Shown here piece by piece: positions 1 through 12,949 of a DNA stretch of 64,000 nucleotides. Location: NCBI GenBank assembly GCA_032158295.1, contig CM063256.1, positions 15,694,574-15,758,573 of the forward strand. Reading direction: 5' to 3'. The notes below the pieces were generated by a model. It was given only the letters and a program-made list of their open reading frames with translations. It ran no database searches and was not told the origin of the DNA. This stretch comes from Pycnopodia helianthoides. Its lineage: Eukaryota > Echinodermata > Asteroidea > Forcipulatida > Asteriidae. Position 1 is the first letter of the stretch. Each line of letters starts with the position of its first letter. The position numbers and the translations under genes are program-made.

Positions 1-51
1 TAAAAAAACATAAAATTTGTCATTTTTTTTGGTTTTCTTTTAAATTCTCAC

Positions 52-195
52 CGATGATAAAGCCACCGAGAAGTGTTCCAACTCCTGCAGAGAACAGAAT
101 TAGAGTCGACGACTGACTGGCCTTGAGTGGTCCAAATATCTCCATGCCAACGGGAAAAGGCAACGTGTTCATACCAGCCTTCACAAAACCAATAC
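52..195 (-). CDS. SLC16-like transporter, coding exon 5
   Basis: A 144-bp phase 1-1 exon encoding helices 10-11 (GIGFVKAGMNTLPFPVGMEI, then a Gly-rich stretch ending GTLLGGFIIG, as in the GIGALLGPP region of MCTs). A GTGAGA donor follows, so the last helix and C-terminus lie off the left edge. Confidence 0.8.
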
Positions 196-3100
196 CTAAA
201 CCAAACAGAGAGAATATTCTTGTTAAAATAAAACTCTTTTCTTTCTCATTCCTTATTTCTGATTTCCTTCAGGGAGACATGGTCTTTTACAAGACTGTAA
301 AACAAAAATGTGTTAAGAGATGAGTTCACACTGGATGCAAGCAACACCCAAGAAACTTGGACTACTTTGAGACTGAGCAATGGAGTAAAGTGTCCAAGTT
401 GTATTTTACTGAAATTGAAAAAAGAGTCCCTTCTGAAGACTATGTTTTGTAACTGTTTTAAACACAGATCCTTAAAGGGGCACATTGCATTCAAATCTCG
501 GAACATTTTGCCGTTTGAAATTTCTCCTTTTTCCTTTTCAAGATTTGGTCATGTACCAAAACACCAACAGTGTGTTGTAATTAGAGAGTAAATTTGATTG
601 TGGAAATACAACCATATAACCCTCCATTTTGTAGAGTCCAAAATTGGGTTCTACAAAATAGCGGACCATGTTTTGTAATGAAATTAGAAAAAAAACACAA
701 TTGTAAGGCTCATTTGTGTGAATCGTTATATTCTACTTTGAAAATATCTTTCCAACCATATTCATTTTATAACAAACAATTTTCATAGCCCAAAGCGCCC
801 AATCCAAAGGCAATGTGCCCCTTTAGGGGTTTTTACAATTTGACTTGGAAGTATTTTCAGCTCTGCTTTCTTCCGGTGTGAAATCACTTTAGAATGTCGT
901 TGGAAATGTTGGGAGCCAGAATTCATCGTCAATGTGTTTAATTCACTGAGATTCTTCTGCTAGCTGTGAATGTTCATGTCTTAATGACTCAACCCTTTCG
1001 AGACCATAGCAGCCACAAGTGGCTTATACCAAAAAAAGAGGAGGATTTTAACTACTTCCACTCAAAATAAAGGTCACGACCTGAATTGACCTTTTCCATC
1101 ATTTCCCACGCAAACAACAGCTGCAAAGTCCACATCAAAACCAAACATCTGTTTAGCATTATTTTTATCCAACATTTTTACTTAACATTTTTACTGCAAA
1201 TAATCAAAACATCAACAATATTGTCTGGGCTTATATTGTGATGATTTTACAGAAATTTATGGTCGCTAAAGGGTTTTAAAAACAAAACATTACAGTTGAT
1301 TACTGAATGATTTTAAGTGTGATTATAAATAATGACATAATACCAAAAGTGTGTAATGGGGTGTCTCAATTCCCTTCTCCTGCTGGTCAACTCATGTGCC
1401 CAGTGGTTGCCTTTATTGCAGCTCGACAGCGGGTTGTGCTTCACAAATTCAACTGTTTCAAGCCTGTATACACTATGTGTAAAATTATGTAAAATTTAAA
1501 GTTTTTTTTAAGAGTTAAGGCTTTGCATTGTGAAGGTGTGACGTTACTTTTTCTTTTGGTGAAATCATTTCTTCTTGACAGAGAAATGATAGCTCGGAGG
1601 GTGCATACTGACTTGATTTAATCAATCATTTTTGTGCCGTTTCTCTTAAAGCAATTTAATGCATTACAAAATCTTTAAAATTATTATAATACTGAGGAAA
1701 ATTTCTCAATATATATTGTTGGGTTATGCTTTAGCAAATACAAAATATTTCACCAGTAGCAATCTCCAACAAATAATGGTTTGTTTTTTTAGGTTTAGAT
1801 ATTATCAAACAGTGTATACAAACTTCAAAAAAGGAAAAGAAAGTTCAACCAAACCATCAGGCTGGGTGATAAAGTTCAACTTTATTTTATCAGTTGTTTT
1901 GCAAGCTTCTTTAAACAAATTCCAAGGTGTTTACAGGTATGGATGGTGTAATTTTAAGTACCGAGAATTTACAAATATAAACAACAATTTCAACATTGCA
2001 TTGTGCTAACTCATTGAGTTGTTAATGTTAGGGGCCTACTGAATCTCAGTTAGTCCTTTCCGACAGGTCACAACAATCTTCCAGATTTTTACCAAAATAA
2101 AAGTTAAAGGTGTTTCAGTCTTATTACACCATCCAACTTCGACACCAACTACTAAAAGTGAAAGATTTGAACATGCAAGCTGCAGAAATCAGTCTTTTCG
2201 CATGGGAGACATGTGGGGTAAGCTGGTTCGATCCAGTTCAATCCGGTTCAATTCGGTTCGTTCAGCCGACGGTCTTACGTACCTACAGCAACTACACAGA
2301 CAAGAGGGAAAGATGATACAAATGCACAGGTCAGCGTTATCAATGTGGAGATCAAGCTAATTCCGGTTATCAAGTGCACTTTTCGGAAAGGCAATTTGTC
2401 ACCGATAATAGCAAAGAGAAGCTTGGAGCCGGTCTCGGAGGCTGCTGATATGGTAACCACCATGGAACCATAATGGCTAGAATGGCCCAAACTGGTGACA
2501 TAACTCACCTGAAAATCACAAAGAAAGGAAAGGATACCAATTAGATTATGATGATGATCCTGGTGAAGTGGTCGTGTTTAACTGCCACAATGTCCTTCCT
2601 TCAAAACAAGAATCCAATGAAAAGGTTATCAAGTTAACCGACAACATTGTACATTGTTTCCTATACCATAATCCTTTAAGTACATTATTAACCAGGCAGA
2701 ACATTTTACAAACAACCATCACCTCTGAATTTCATTCATTAAAATTTTACGAAAGACTGCATAGAAATAGCAATGGACACCATCATATCAAGGACTGGTG
2801 CTGTGTTGGTCACAATAGCTCCAAAATACTTACAAGCAAATTTTCTTTTCTTTTTTAGTACGAGGCTTATAAAAAATCTTAATTATAGTACTAATCCAAA
2901 GACACAATACACAATCTAGGCTCTACTATTGAAAACCGTTAGTATAGAGCCATTTTAGTAAAAAATGTGTAAATTACATAAAGCCTAATTTCATTTACTG
3001 TTTTGGCCAGAGACTTCATATTTAATTAAACAAGATAATTGTCTTCATTTCATAATTCTTCTACCAGTGAACCCAACCTATACATTGCAAGTTGTCAACA

Positions 3101-6100
3101 AATGAACGACACACTAAATGTTGCTGTACAGTCAAGTTAGACACTTTTTTGTACCAGTGAACAGCTTGATCAAGCCTTTTTTCCAAACATGAAATATGGT
3201 CATTATGAGATATCACACTCTTCAACAAAACAACTTAGTGCAAGTGACGCTGGTCATGTTAGTACTATAAAGGCACACTTTGGACACGATAGCAGTGGTT
3301 CCACTCATCGGTCCTTTACGATAGTTTTCGTCGCTGAGAACAATGGAAAAGGACCGGTAATCCTAAGTGAGACGCCCACTAACCTCTCAAAAGTCTCAAT
3401 TTTGTTTGCAGTTTGTTTATGTTATACACTGTAGTATGTAAATTAATTTCTTAACTGCCAATTTCAATGGGTCATATGGGTGGGTATAAAACATTAACTA
3501 TTTCAAATGATTTTAGTGTTTAGAGCTGATGACGAGTCTGACAAAAACATCTGAAATGTGAATCCAGATTTTAGGAGCATTTTGAAATGATGGCTGGATC
3601 GGATGAACTCGAAAACTCGAAAACTAGATCATAGAAGAGGTGTTCTTTATATCTGGAGAAACAAAGAGCAACTATTTCACTAGGCAGACTTAAGCAGCTA
3701 CTTGAGCCAAAAAATGTAAACGGTTATGCTATAAAAGTTTGTGTATCATGCGTTCGTTTATCATTTAATAATAATTTTGATATTTTTACACTTCAGTAGT
3801 TATCTATCAAAAAATTAGGCCCCAACCTCAAGGTTTTGAAAATTTAGCTACACTTCTGCCGTTGATGGCGTCCGTCAAAATTACTTTACTTTGAGGTCAT
3901 TTGTGGGATGTTGCTTTGTTATAACTCCATGTTGCAATAAGCGGCTATACAAAACGGAGCTCCCACAAATGACGTAATATGGGCGATGACATAACAAGGC
4001 TTTTCGCGAAGCTTGCCGAAAAGCACAGGAGAAGGGGGTTCAATGTTATTGGGTTTTTTGGTTAAAATCTGTTTAATCTTATGTGAACTCAATTTCCTTA
4101 TTGATTGAAAACATTTTTAAATGAATTTCAGCAAAGATCACTTGTTACTGTTTTTGTTCAAACTGTCTTTAAACATGAGTTTTGTGGTCTTAGTTTTGTG
4201 GACTTAGTATTGTGGACTTAATTGGCAAAGCAATTTTTTGATGTGAAATTAATGTACTTACAATGTTTACATTGAAAAAACCCATGCCTATTGCTGGCGC
4301 TAAACTGGCTAAACCAAACAACCAGCTCTCTGGCATTCGGAGCATGCTCTTTTGTTTCTGTGGTATCCACATGATCTCATCATTCAACTTTCTTGGTTTC
4401 TTGAGGAGCTTCTTAAGATGTGGATGCTGATGGGTGGTGTTATCTTGAGGGTCGGAGGAACTTTTGCTGTTCTGGGGTGGAGATTTCATGGGTAGGGCAA
4501 AGAAGAGGCAGAAGACAAGAATGATGCCAGAGCTGATGCGACAGGTAACCCTCCATCCCACCAAATCAAGGAGCCTAGTAATGATGGGAGTCCAGCAGAA
4601 GAGACCTGCAAGGAATTAACAAAAATATGAATTTATTTTCTGGAAATTACAAGTGGAACTCAGGGTTTAATTTTGACAAACAGCCTATATGGCTTCTAAC
4701 TGAACAAAGATATTGACAAAATAGAGAGACCAACAACATAAGAGCTAGATAGCTCAGTTGGTAGAGCGCCAGCACGTTAATCCGGACTGTCGCAGGTTCA
4801 AATCCTGCTCTAGTAAATTTGTCTTTGTTCAACCCAAAATTAAGTTATAAGATCATAAGCTTTGCTTGGTGTGAACAAACTTGTTTACAGGTGACTTATA
4901 GCAATCTCTCCTTGGAAGAAACGATGGCTCCGAAAAAGAACCAGTTGTGAGATACTATAGGTCTCTCCAGATCTGTTATCTTTCTCAAAAATCACTCATA
5001 ATGAAGTTTCAGCTATTTTTTGTTTTTTCTAAACTAAAAGTGCACAACTTTTTTGTAATTTGGTTGCTGTCTTATTGCTCAACATTTAGCCACCTTTCAT
5101 CAAAGCAACCATAAGGTCTAATCAATGAATCATATCTTCTTTTTATTTTTTTCTTAAACCTGGCCCCTCAATGGTTTGTCTTAAAAATTTACAGCTTCCC
5201 TGAGATGAGTCAAAAGGAATGAACAACTTCCTTGCCAACATAAACTTGCCCTTGTTTTGTCTGGGCTCGACTTGTCGACAGGTGATTGAGGACCGATCTC
5301 TAAGGAGTTCTAGTCGGGGAACCGTCACAAGAAGAGAGGCATGTTTACAGCAGGATGTGGACTGTGATCACTGACTACACAGTCAACGCTATCCCGTCAC
5401 ATGATTGTCCCGCCAAGTCCATTAGCATACAATACGCTGCATCAAGGGAGACCAGTACATAATCAAATTTGGGGGAAATCAATATTGTGATTAACACCCA
5501 TTCAAGTCTGAAGGGCTCGCCCCATCTCATTAATCCCTACATCCCCAATGAAAGCTGATCAGCGAGCTTCTCCGATACTGCACTAAAAACCAGTCAAATA
5601 ATGTCACTTCCACACACACTTGTGTCTAACTTTTGTCAGACCTTTTGTTATGCAATCTAGGCTGTTCATGTTTGGGATTTTTTGTCCTGAACCCCCCCCC
5701 CCTCTTTGTTTTCTTTTTCTATTTCCTGTGGTTTACTAACAATAACAACAGTAATACTTTAAGATTTATATTGCCCCCTTAAAAAAAAAGCACTTAACAT
5801 GTTTTACAATGCACAGAATGGAAAAAAAGATAAAGAAACAAGACATGTCACCAGGCCAGTGCCCAAACCATAGTATGGAGAAACGCCTGTCCTGCCAACA
5901 GATAGTTCATTATTAAATAAGTCTAGCCCTTCTGCTGGCATAGGTAATGTTCTGATTTTTTCAGAAGACAGACGCCTTAAACCCTACCTAGATGTAAACA
6001 AAATCTAAACAAACTAGCATGGCAACCATAGAAGAAATCAAACAAAAGACAAGAAGACACAAAAGAACAATTGTTTGAAACCTTACCAGCAGTAGAACCG

Positions 6101-9100
6101 GTCAAAACAAAGGAAGTTGCACGCATGCAATTGTTGTCCGGAAAGTACCTCATGAGCAAATCCATACTCCCCTTGAAGATGAGGTTCCATCCGATACCAT
6201 AGAGCAGGCTGAATGTGAAGTAGAGGTAGAAGAGCTGAGGGGCAAACGATGACGACAGCAAAGAGGCTGAGCATGTGATGATGCCAAGGATGCAAGTCGT
6301 GCGGTGAGAGAGCTTCCTGAGGAAACAATCTGCCAATGGGCTGCACAAGCTGCCAACAATATACACAAGGTTACCGACCCAACCTGGGGAAGCCAAAAGT
6401 AACAGAGAGAACAAAAAGTAGGTGTTAATCTTTGATTCAAGTTATCAATTGGGTGTGATGTGATTTTCTTTTTCCTTTGACTTTGGGTTGATTGCTTGAT
6501 GTCACAATGTTAGTAAGGTACATGTAGGCATGAATGTGCTCCCAACCTTCAACATAAACATGTTAATTCTGGAGTGTTTTCAGGCAATAAAAGTAACTTA
6601 AGGTGGAGGGAGGATAACACCCACTATAGCCCAACCTTACCTTACTTGAATAATTTGTTGAAATGTTGTAATGGAAGTTTTGAAAATGAACGAATGATGT
6701 TGTGAGAACTGATCTTGTTTCCTGATTTTTTTTAACTTTTGACTTTGACTGTTTAAAAAAATCACTAATTAGTAGATACTTTCCAAAGACATGCCCCTGA
6801 AAGGTGTAAAGACTGTGCAACTAGAATTGCAATCAGTTCAATAAACCATAACATAATACTTTTTTATAAAGGATACTTAAGACAGATCTAATGATGTGGT
6901 TAATAACAGCCCCCATGCCAAATCTAGGCAATTTAAGACAAAGTTTGATTTTTAATCAACACCAGTAGGGCCTATACTTCATTCTTTTTGCAGTTTACAA
7001 TGCCTTTTCTGTTTGGTTAGGACTAATTTGGTTTAGTTGCAACCGAAGTTTCCACTCCCCTTCAACCCAATTCCTAGGCATGAGGCAAACAGTGATTAAA
7101 AACTCGTTTTTAATTTAATTTTTTTTAAATGAAAGCAAACAACATAAAATAGCCACAAGAAGGTATTGTCTGAGGTTCAGTCAAATTGGATTTAGATTTG
7201 CAATTTGCATTAAATAGTATTGAAAAAGACTAAAAAATCAACTCAAAGAATATATTATCTGCCACACACTCCAAGCAACTCAATTCAAAATTTTTGTCAT
7301 TTTGGGGTCCAAGTTAATGTGTAACTATTTCATATCTAAATCCATATTTGAACTCGGCACTCATACAGGATACCTTCACACAATTTTTGGAAGGAGACAA
7401 AGGAGACAAAGCAGACAGACAAACAGACATCTTAAAACAAACAACAAAACTTATGTAACATGCATTGCTCAGTCATTTTTATGTTTCAGTGTTAAAAGTT
7501 GAATCGTTTTAAGAAACCATTTTTTTTTGTATGTGTGTTCAAAACCAATTTAGTATTAGTTTCTATTATTAGTAGTATTTTCGATAACATTTTAGTTACG
7601 AGAAAGTTTTTTTTTTCCCTTGTCATTCTACCCTTCTCCATATCTGCACTAAATCTATGGTGCGTTATTTGTTTATTTATTTATCTATTGTATCTACTGC
7701 CTGCTCTTGCTTGTTCCAGCTGATTTTTTCAGTGAATTTTTATGAATTTTGAAGCCTCAAAAGAATAACAATTCTTATTCCTTATTTATGCTATCATTGA
7801 CTGACCAAGAAACACACAGGTTTGTTATGATGTTCATTATGGTGCATGGTGATCTACACGAATGAATTAGCACAAAACATGTTATAAACGCAACAAATAT
7901 GCAGAGTAAGATTTCAAAATGCAATCTTTCCATGGGCTACATTTGAAAAAAAGAAAATGATACAATTGTAAAACAACATGTTTGTTAATTTAATATTGGA
8001 GGTATATGTTTTTGGAATGCAACAAGAGTGGATTTAAAGAAAAACCAGTTGGAAGCTGTTTTTCAGCCTTTTTTTATGTAAAACTTTTTTAACAGCATAT
8101 CAGATTGCATACTGAAATTCTTAAAAATTATTGAAAAAAAGCACAGACAAACAAACAACACACTTGTAAACAACCCGTCAAAATGCTACTCTTAGAAATA
8201 AACCCAAGTATTTTTGAGAGAACAAAAAATTGAAAAAATTTAGATCCCTTCCATAGCCCCTGAAACGTCAAGCAATTTTTTAGTTTTGTTTAATTTTGGG
8301 GGTTCAAAAAAAAAAGTTTTTTTACTTGGTTTTTCTGTTTGTTTTTTTCTTCTTTTTTTTCCTTTTCTTAAATTAGTTTATGATAATTATAATGATAATC
8401 ACTGCTTTTTTTTTTTTTTTGTCATGTGTTTATATTAAAATTTAAATAACTTTAAGACAAATTCCACTTCATCTCCAACCGTTGATTCATATTTTGCTAA
8501 ATGGGAAAGAAATGTTATTATAAATTTGCACATAATGTTCAACTCCTTGTTTGTGTATGCAGTCCTTACTTTTTTTCTTTTTTTTTACATTGGTAAAGAT
8601 CTGAGGGTTGCTAAAAGAGATTGTCTGATGTACAATCACAAAACAATAAAAAAAAAATTAAAAAATTAAAACAATTTCACGGTTTTTACAGCATACTGCT
8701 CAGCCAAGACTCCCAAGGTGTGATGAAAGGCCGAGTGTGGTCAGAACCGGGCGTGGTGAGAACCGGGCGTGGTGAGAGGTCGGCGAGGTGAAAGACCTGG
8801 AGTGATGAAGGGTGAAGTGCTGAGATTGAGGTTGATTTTTTCCCTGCCTGTGGTGAAACTCCAAAGTAGAAGTAAGAAGAAGAACTTCACGATCTCACAA
8901 TGCTTCTATATCGACTGCGTCCGTCACTTCACTTTCTCTACAGTCTGCCATCCTTGTTGTAACCCATCGGATGTTCCATCTACACAAGCCCTTCTGGTTG
9001 ATATTTTTCAGACCAGTTTCCATGACAATTCATTGATAGTGTCTCTCCCACAAGCTCTATACGCTGAAGTGGGAAACAGTCGCAAAGACTCGCAAGTAAG

Positions 9101-10733
9101 ATGCAAAATATACACAAATCACATGTACTATTTTAAGTATTTACACAAACCTGAAAGCCCTGGAAAAAAGTTATGAGGGTTAATGGAAATCAGGTGAATT
9201 AATTTAAGTAGGGTTCTCAAAACCAGTAGGCAGCAGGATGGAATCCTCATTTGGGTTTGAGAACCAATTGCATTTATAAGGGTTCCCTCCTTGGAAGGAG
9301 GTAGAAAAATTAATGAGTCAATGTGTTTTTGAAGGATTCAATTAGTTATATGAATACTGTGCATTGAGGAGAGGAGGAGAGGGGGGGATATTCACCAGAT
9401 TAAATCAGATTAAATCAGATGTAATTATTTGTGCATTTATGATAGTGTGGTTGATCACATCCTGTTAGGTTATTTTTAAAAGCATTGTCTAAACTCTCGG
9501 CACAGTTGACACATGATTGCTGTGGTTTGCGCAATAACACGGCAAACGATATAGGCAATAGAGGTGAGGTTTCTTAGGAAACTGAATACAATGGCTCATG
9601 GATCAAAGGGCAGTCCGAACCCGAGGTCACAAATAGCTACTGCAAACCAATCCACAACAATTGTCACAGAACAAACTTGTGACATTTTTCTGTGTATGAA
9701 ATTGTACAAACGTCACAGTATGAAACAAAATTTTCATGATTTATTTGTAATAATAGCTTCAAATTATACATTTTTTTTATAAAAGGAAAAAAGCAATACA
9801 TTTATTTCACTTCTCAACTTATTGTTTCACAAGGGAACAACAGACAACTTCATTGGTTTACTCACAACAAAATGTGAGCCAAAATAATCTCTATTTTGAG
9901 TCAATAAAGTCTCTTAGTCTTAATGATTGAACTGAATACAATTATTTTAGTATGGATTTACTGAATTGTTCTACATACTTGGCAATTAGATTTTGAATAA
10001 TTCAAATTGACGAGTAAAGCATGGTACAACTCACTACAATCTGACAATATTAATCAAAATCTTTAACATTGGACAACTAGATAATTAATTCCCATTGCAC
10101 TTTTTTGATGCATTGAGTAAACACTTGTAAAGTCAGATTATTTGCAATATTGATAAAAATGTGTTTTATCTGATAACAGTTGTATTTGTGACACAATTCA
10201 AATCCTTAGGAAAAAACAGACTGCATTAAAATAAACACTTAAAACTTATCATTAAAACAGAAATTGTTGAAATATTATTTCTCACCTGTTTCTGTAGCAC
10301 CTCGACCAAATTCTGACTGGAGGCTGAGGAACAGCACACTGTAACAGCCAACCCATCCAACAATCATAAAAAACATCATGAATGTTGAGGCACTCAAAAC
10401 CCAACCCCAATGGGTATCAAAGAAAGAGTTGGCTTTAAGTCGAGCAAGGGTGAGCCGACTCGAGAGGTGTGTCTGTTTGGCGTCATTTTCTGGGGTGCTG
10501 TTTGCGTCCAGACATTCCCGTTTCTGAAGGAGATGACTGATGATATCGGGCTGGTGTGGGGCTCGAAGCGCCGGGCTAAGACACTCGTAGCCGGTATGCG
10601 ATGGCACAAGGTTTCGGTGGTGATGGTTTCCATGGGTCTCTGTTGTGTTTTCGGGAGATGCAGTCGTAGAATGTGGCGAGTTTGACTTTGAGCTACCAGC
10701 TGCAGCAGCTTGCATTTGGCAAGGAACACACAT
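52..10733 (-). CDS. SLC16-like (monocarboxylate transporter-type) MFS transporter, 3' end outside window
   Basis: Five coding exons read on the minus strand: 10286-10733, 6087-6383, 4262-4605, 2283-2508 and 52-195. All joins use GT donors and AG acceptors and phases agree (1, 1, 0, 1, 1), giving 486 codons before the gene leaves the window. A cytosolic N-terminus of about 100 residues rich in Ser, Thr and His precedes the first membrane helix, which opens with WGWVLSAS; the exon junction reads TETGWVGNL. Both resemble the DGGWGWVV and SETAWI signatures of SLC16 proteins. Exon 2 carries helices 2-5, exon 3 helix 6, a long charged loop and helix 7, exons 4-5 helices 8-11. SLC16 proteins move monocarboxylates, thyroid hormone or aromatic amino acids across the plasma membrane; which substrate applies here cannot be read. 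The ATG at 10733 is the first in frame. An orphan MCT (SLC16A9-14 type) is the likely class. Confidence 0.85.
472..826 (+). mobile_element. TTAA-flanked fold-back MITE (GGGGCACATTGC ends)
   Basis: The ends are inverted copies of AAAGGGGCACATTGC flanked by TTAA on the left and TTAG on the right. The centre (about 622-663) holds a hairpin built from CATTTTGTAG and CTACAAAATA. A related truncated copy lies at 52364-52580. It has no coding capacity and lies in SLC16 intron 4. The rest of that intron (827-2282) shows nothing further. Confidence 0.65.
2283..2508 (-). CDS. SLC16-like transporter, coding exon 4
   Basis: A 226-bp exon encoding helices 8-9. The loop IIGDKLPFRKVH matches the position of the GxxADR-type loop 8-9 of SLC16 proteins. 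The acceptor is TTTTCAG; the donor is GTACGTAAG after VAV. Confidence 0.8.
2509..4261 (-). other. SLC16 intron 3, no recognisable content
   Basis: AT-rich intron of 1.75 kb. I see no exon-like segment, tandem array or element with clear ends. Confidence 0.5.
4262..4605 (-). CDS. SLC16-like transporter, coding exon 3
   Basis: Encodes helix 6 (ending near LLDLVGWRVTCR, like the YGWRG motif of MCTs), the large hydrophilic central loop typical of MFS proteins, and helix 7. It begins in phase 1 and ends in phase 0 before GTAAGT. Confidence 0.85.
4684..4840 (+). mobile_element. tRNA-derived SINE copy (family S)
   Basis: A tRNA-like head has box A TAGCTCAGTTGG at 4750-4761 and box B GGTTCAAATCC at 4795-4805, with a plausible T arm and partial acceptor pairing. 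It is preceded by the shared leader TTGACAAAATAGAGAGACC and followed by AATTTGTCTTTGTTCAACCC. The same leader and trailer occur at 25601-25720 and 62248-62412, so this is a dispersed SINE and not a tRNA gene. It lies in SLC16 intron 2. Confidence 0.75.
6087..6383 (-). CDS. SLC16-like transporter, coding exon 2
   Basis: A 297-bp phase 1-1 exon that starts GWVGNLVYIVGSL and ends LTGSTAG. It encodes helices 2-5, including the loop after helix 2 (LADCFLRKLSHR), which corresponds to the conserved MFS loop 2-3. Confidence 0.85.
6384..10285 (-). other. SLC16 intron 1, AT-rich
   Basis: A 3.9-kb intron with many poly-T and poly-A runs. The only ordered features are a two-copy repeat of CAGAACCGGGCGTGGTGAG-like sequence at 8741-8778 and a short TAAATCAGAT triplication near 9399-9420. 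A 135-codon plus-strand reading frame at 8769-9176 has no family resemblance and is probably chance. Confidence 0.5.
10286..10733 (-). CDS. SLC16-like transporter, coding exon 1
   Basis: Encodes the start Met, a Ser/Thr/His-rich cytosolic tail and transmembrane helix 1. The donor after ACAGAAACAG is followed by GTGAGA; phase 1. A second in-frame Met six codons later is an alternative start. Further non-coding 5' exons cannot be excluded. Confidence 0.75.
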
Positions 10734-11739
10734 GATAATCAACGGCACCGTTATCGTTCACTATTAACGTAGTTTCAACTGACTGCTAATTTAATTTTAA
10801 GGTGCTGCAGAGAAACTGAAAGAGTAATTGTTTTACCCGTAATAATACTAGTGTATCTACCGGTACACCACAGAGGACATGTCACAACAATTGTTTTGTA
10901 CACAATAGCCTTTCATATCTGAGATACAAATGATACAATAATCATGGAACTTTTGCTGGAAGCTGTATTATTTTCGCCGGTGAGTATCCCAATCACTTGT
11001 ACATACACACTGTACATACACAGAACAGGTTCCCCAACCTGTTATCAGCTGCGATATGGCGCAGACGATCTGGGGTCCAGGTTGTTGTTTCGTGCGGAGC
11101 TTGCTGTCATTATTACCATATCACAAGACCTCCTTTGTATTTGCGCACACATCACGTTTTCTCCTTGTGCGCATAACACTCGTCGGGTTGCACACACTGG
11201 TTCCCTACTCTGTTTGGTGGGTTTCGAATACAAAGAGTGATAACCAACTGTTTATTTTGCAGACGACACGCACGGGCGCTGGTTTGAACCGGTCGTCATG
11301 AACTGGATTTTTCTGGATTGCACTGGAGACCGATCCAGTGAATTCATGAATTGAAAGTGCCGAGCAGTCACTCACCGGTCGAAATTTTTTATAAAGTACT
11401 ATTTTTATCCGAAAAAGTGACAGAGTGTGCACTCAGCCATTGCATGCTGCTGAGGGTTGCCAAACAAGGCGTGGGTTTTACAGCAATGTTTCTCTGTTTC
11501 GGGGCCGGGGAGCACTACATGTACTGGTAACTCCCATCCATAGTGAGCCGACCCATGCTTGAACCACAGAGGCAGGACTTTCGTCAACTCGAATTTTCTG
11601 CCCAGAGTTTTTTGTTTTCTCTTCTTGTTTTTGAGGGGGTTATTCTTAAGAAAGTGAGTGGTTGAAGGGCAATTGTTTAACCTGTTTTCTGTTCAAGTTT
11701 GCGCCTGAATATTTGAAGTTTGGCTAGCAAGTTTGATCA

Positions 11740-12500
11740 GAACCAATAATAATTGGTACGATTACTCCTCAAGTGAAAAAAACGTACCTGGTAAAAAGAG
11801 CACCGGAGAGCTTTTGTTATTACAAAACATTGTTGGGATTAAACGACCCCCTTTGAAGCTTAGAGAAAAATATTTGAATCTGAAAGGCTTCATCGGGCAT
11901 TCTCAGGCATCTGAAAGCAGAATTCAATGCAACAAGGGTGTTTTCTTTCGTAGAACCACGTTGTCTAAAAATGGTGTTGTCCAGCGTGGCACTTTATTTT
12001 GGAATAGTCTGGATGACTCTTTTAAATCATTGCGTACTCTCTCAACTTTTACCAGAAAACTTAAAACTCGCTTTCTAAATGAATACTAAGATACTGATGT
12101 AATTTTTGTATGTGGAAATAGTAACGGCTTTATTTTCTGTCTTACACCTGTTAGTTTTGTCCTGTATTTTAATGTCTGTCTGTTTTTTTGTCTGTCCGTT
12201 CATAGGCTGGGGAACAAAAGCTATGCTTCTCCCCGGACCTAGATGTTGCACCTTGTTTAAAGTTTCACCTTTTAATCTCTTTTATATTTTTCAAGTAATT
12301 TTCAAGTAATTTTGACCATTTTACTCTGTATTATACACTATTTGCAACATTGAATAAATGTATCTATCTATCTACTATTTTCTTGCAACTTCGATGAACA
12401 ATATTGAGCCCAAGTTTCCACAGGCCGTTCGTTACTAATGTTGGTACAAGTGATGATGATACTGGTCTTTGAAAAATTACCAAAAGTATGCCCTTCCTTG
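11740..12500 (+). mobile_element. Family B MITE, split by a LINE fragment
   Basis: Sequence related to the MITE copies at 27677, 40461 and 54798 runs from about 11740 to 11950 (GGCATCTGAAAGCA, then GCAACAAGGGTGTTTTCTTT) and resumes at about 12374 (ATTTTCTTGCAACTTCGATG) to about 12500 (AATTACCAAAAGTATGCCC). The break falls where intact copies read straight through, so a later insertion split it. Confidence 0.65.
11951..12374 (+). mobile_element. 5'-truncated non-LTR retrotransposon (LINE) 3' tail
   Basis: An open frame ending at 12089 encodes the motif VVQRGTLFWNSLDDSFKSL followed by a Lys/Arg-rich end. This resembles the WNSLP...FK..LK tail found at the C-terminus of many CR1/jockey-type reverse transcriptase proteins. 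About 270 nt of 3' UTR follow, ending in AATAAATGTATCTATCTATC, a short tandem tail typical of LINE 3' ends. Only the last 40-odd residues remain, so the copy is dead on arrival. Confidence 0.65.
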
Positions 12501-12683
12501 TGGAACATTTGGGGGACACCCTCAAAGGAAGTTAGACATAGTCTTTACTGTAGTCTCCGTGTGGTGACGTGGCTCAAATGCCGAAAACTTATTCCACAAG
12601 GTTGAGTGCCGCGGACAGTTTTCTCCGGATTCTGAAGAGTAGATTCTGAAGAGTAAAATAAACCAGTGAATAGAGTCAAAATT

Positions 12684-12751
12684 CGATCTGGTATGGTTCA
12701 CTCATAGAGACCAGTGAATAGAGTCCTCTATGAGTGAACCATACCAGATCG
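12684..12751. repeat. 25-bp perfect inverted repeat
   Basis: The arm at 12684-12708 (starting CGATCTGGTATGG) is repeated exactly in reverse at 12727-12751. The 18-nt loop contains CCAGTGAATAGAGTC, a sequence that also occurs directly upstream at 12663-12677. Confidence 0.8.
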
Positions 12752-12816
12752 ATTTTTGACGTCTCCATGACGATTTTAAACCACATACTAATCTTTGGTC
12801 CTTCACAAGGCATGCA

Positions 12817-12949
12817 ATTAGCCTTTTTGAGATATGGTGGACACTATAGGAGTGCACTGTTTTGTTTGGGTGTATACAGACAAATTTACCCAAACCAAAT
12901 AGTGTCATAGTATTGTGTCCACCATACCTCAAAATGGCTTATTGCAACC
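12817..12949. mobile_element. Short fold-back element
   Basis: Inverted ends of about 30 bp (left TTTTTGAGATATGGTGGACA, right TGTCCACCATACCTCAAAAT) enclose about 70 bp. Edges are approximate, and no target duplication could be fixed. Confidence 0.5.

Noticed and set aside
4743..4814. Possible tRNA gene with box A and box B
   Set aside because: The same leader and trailer surround related copies at 25601 and 62248, the anticodon arm is irregular, and acceptor pairing is incomplete; it is a SINE head.
8769..9176. 135-codon plus-strand frame
   Set aside because: It lies in the SLC16 intron, has no recognisable domain and no exon-like borders with a partner exon.
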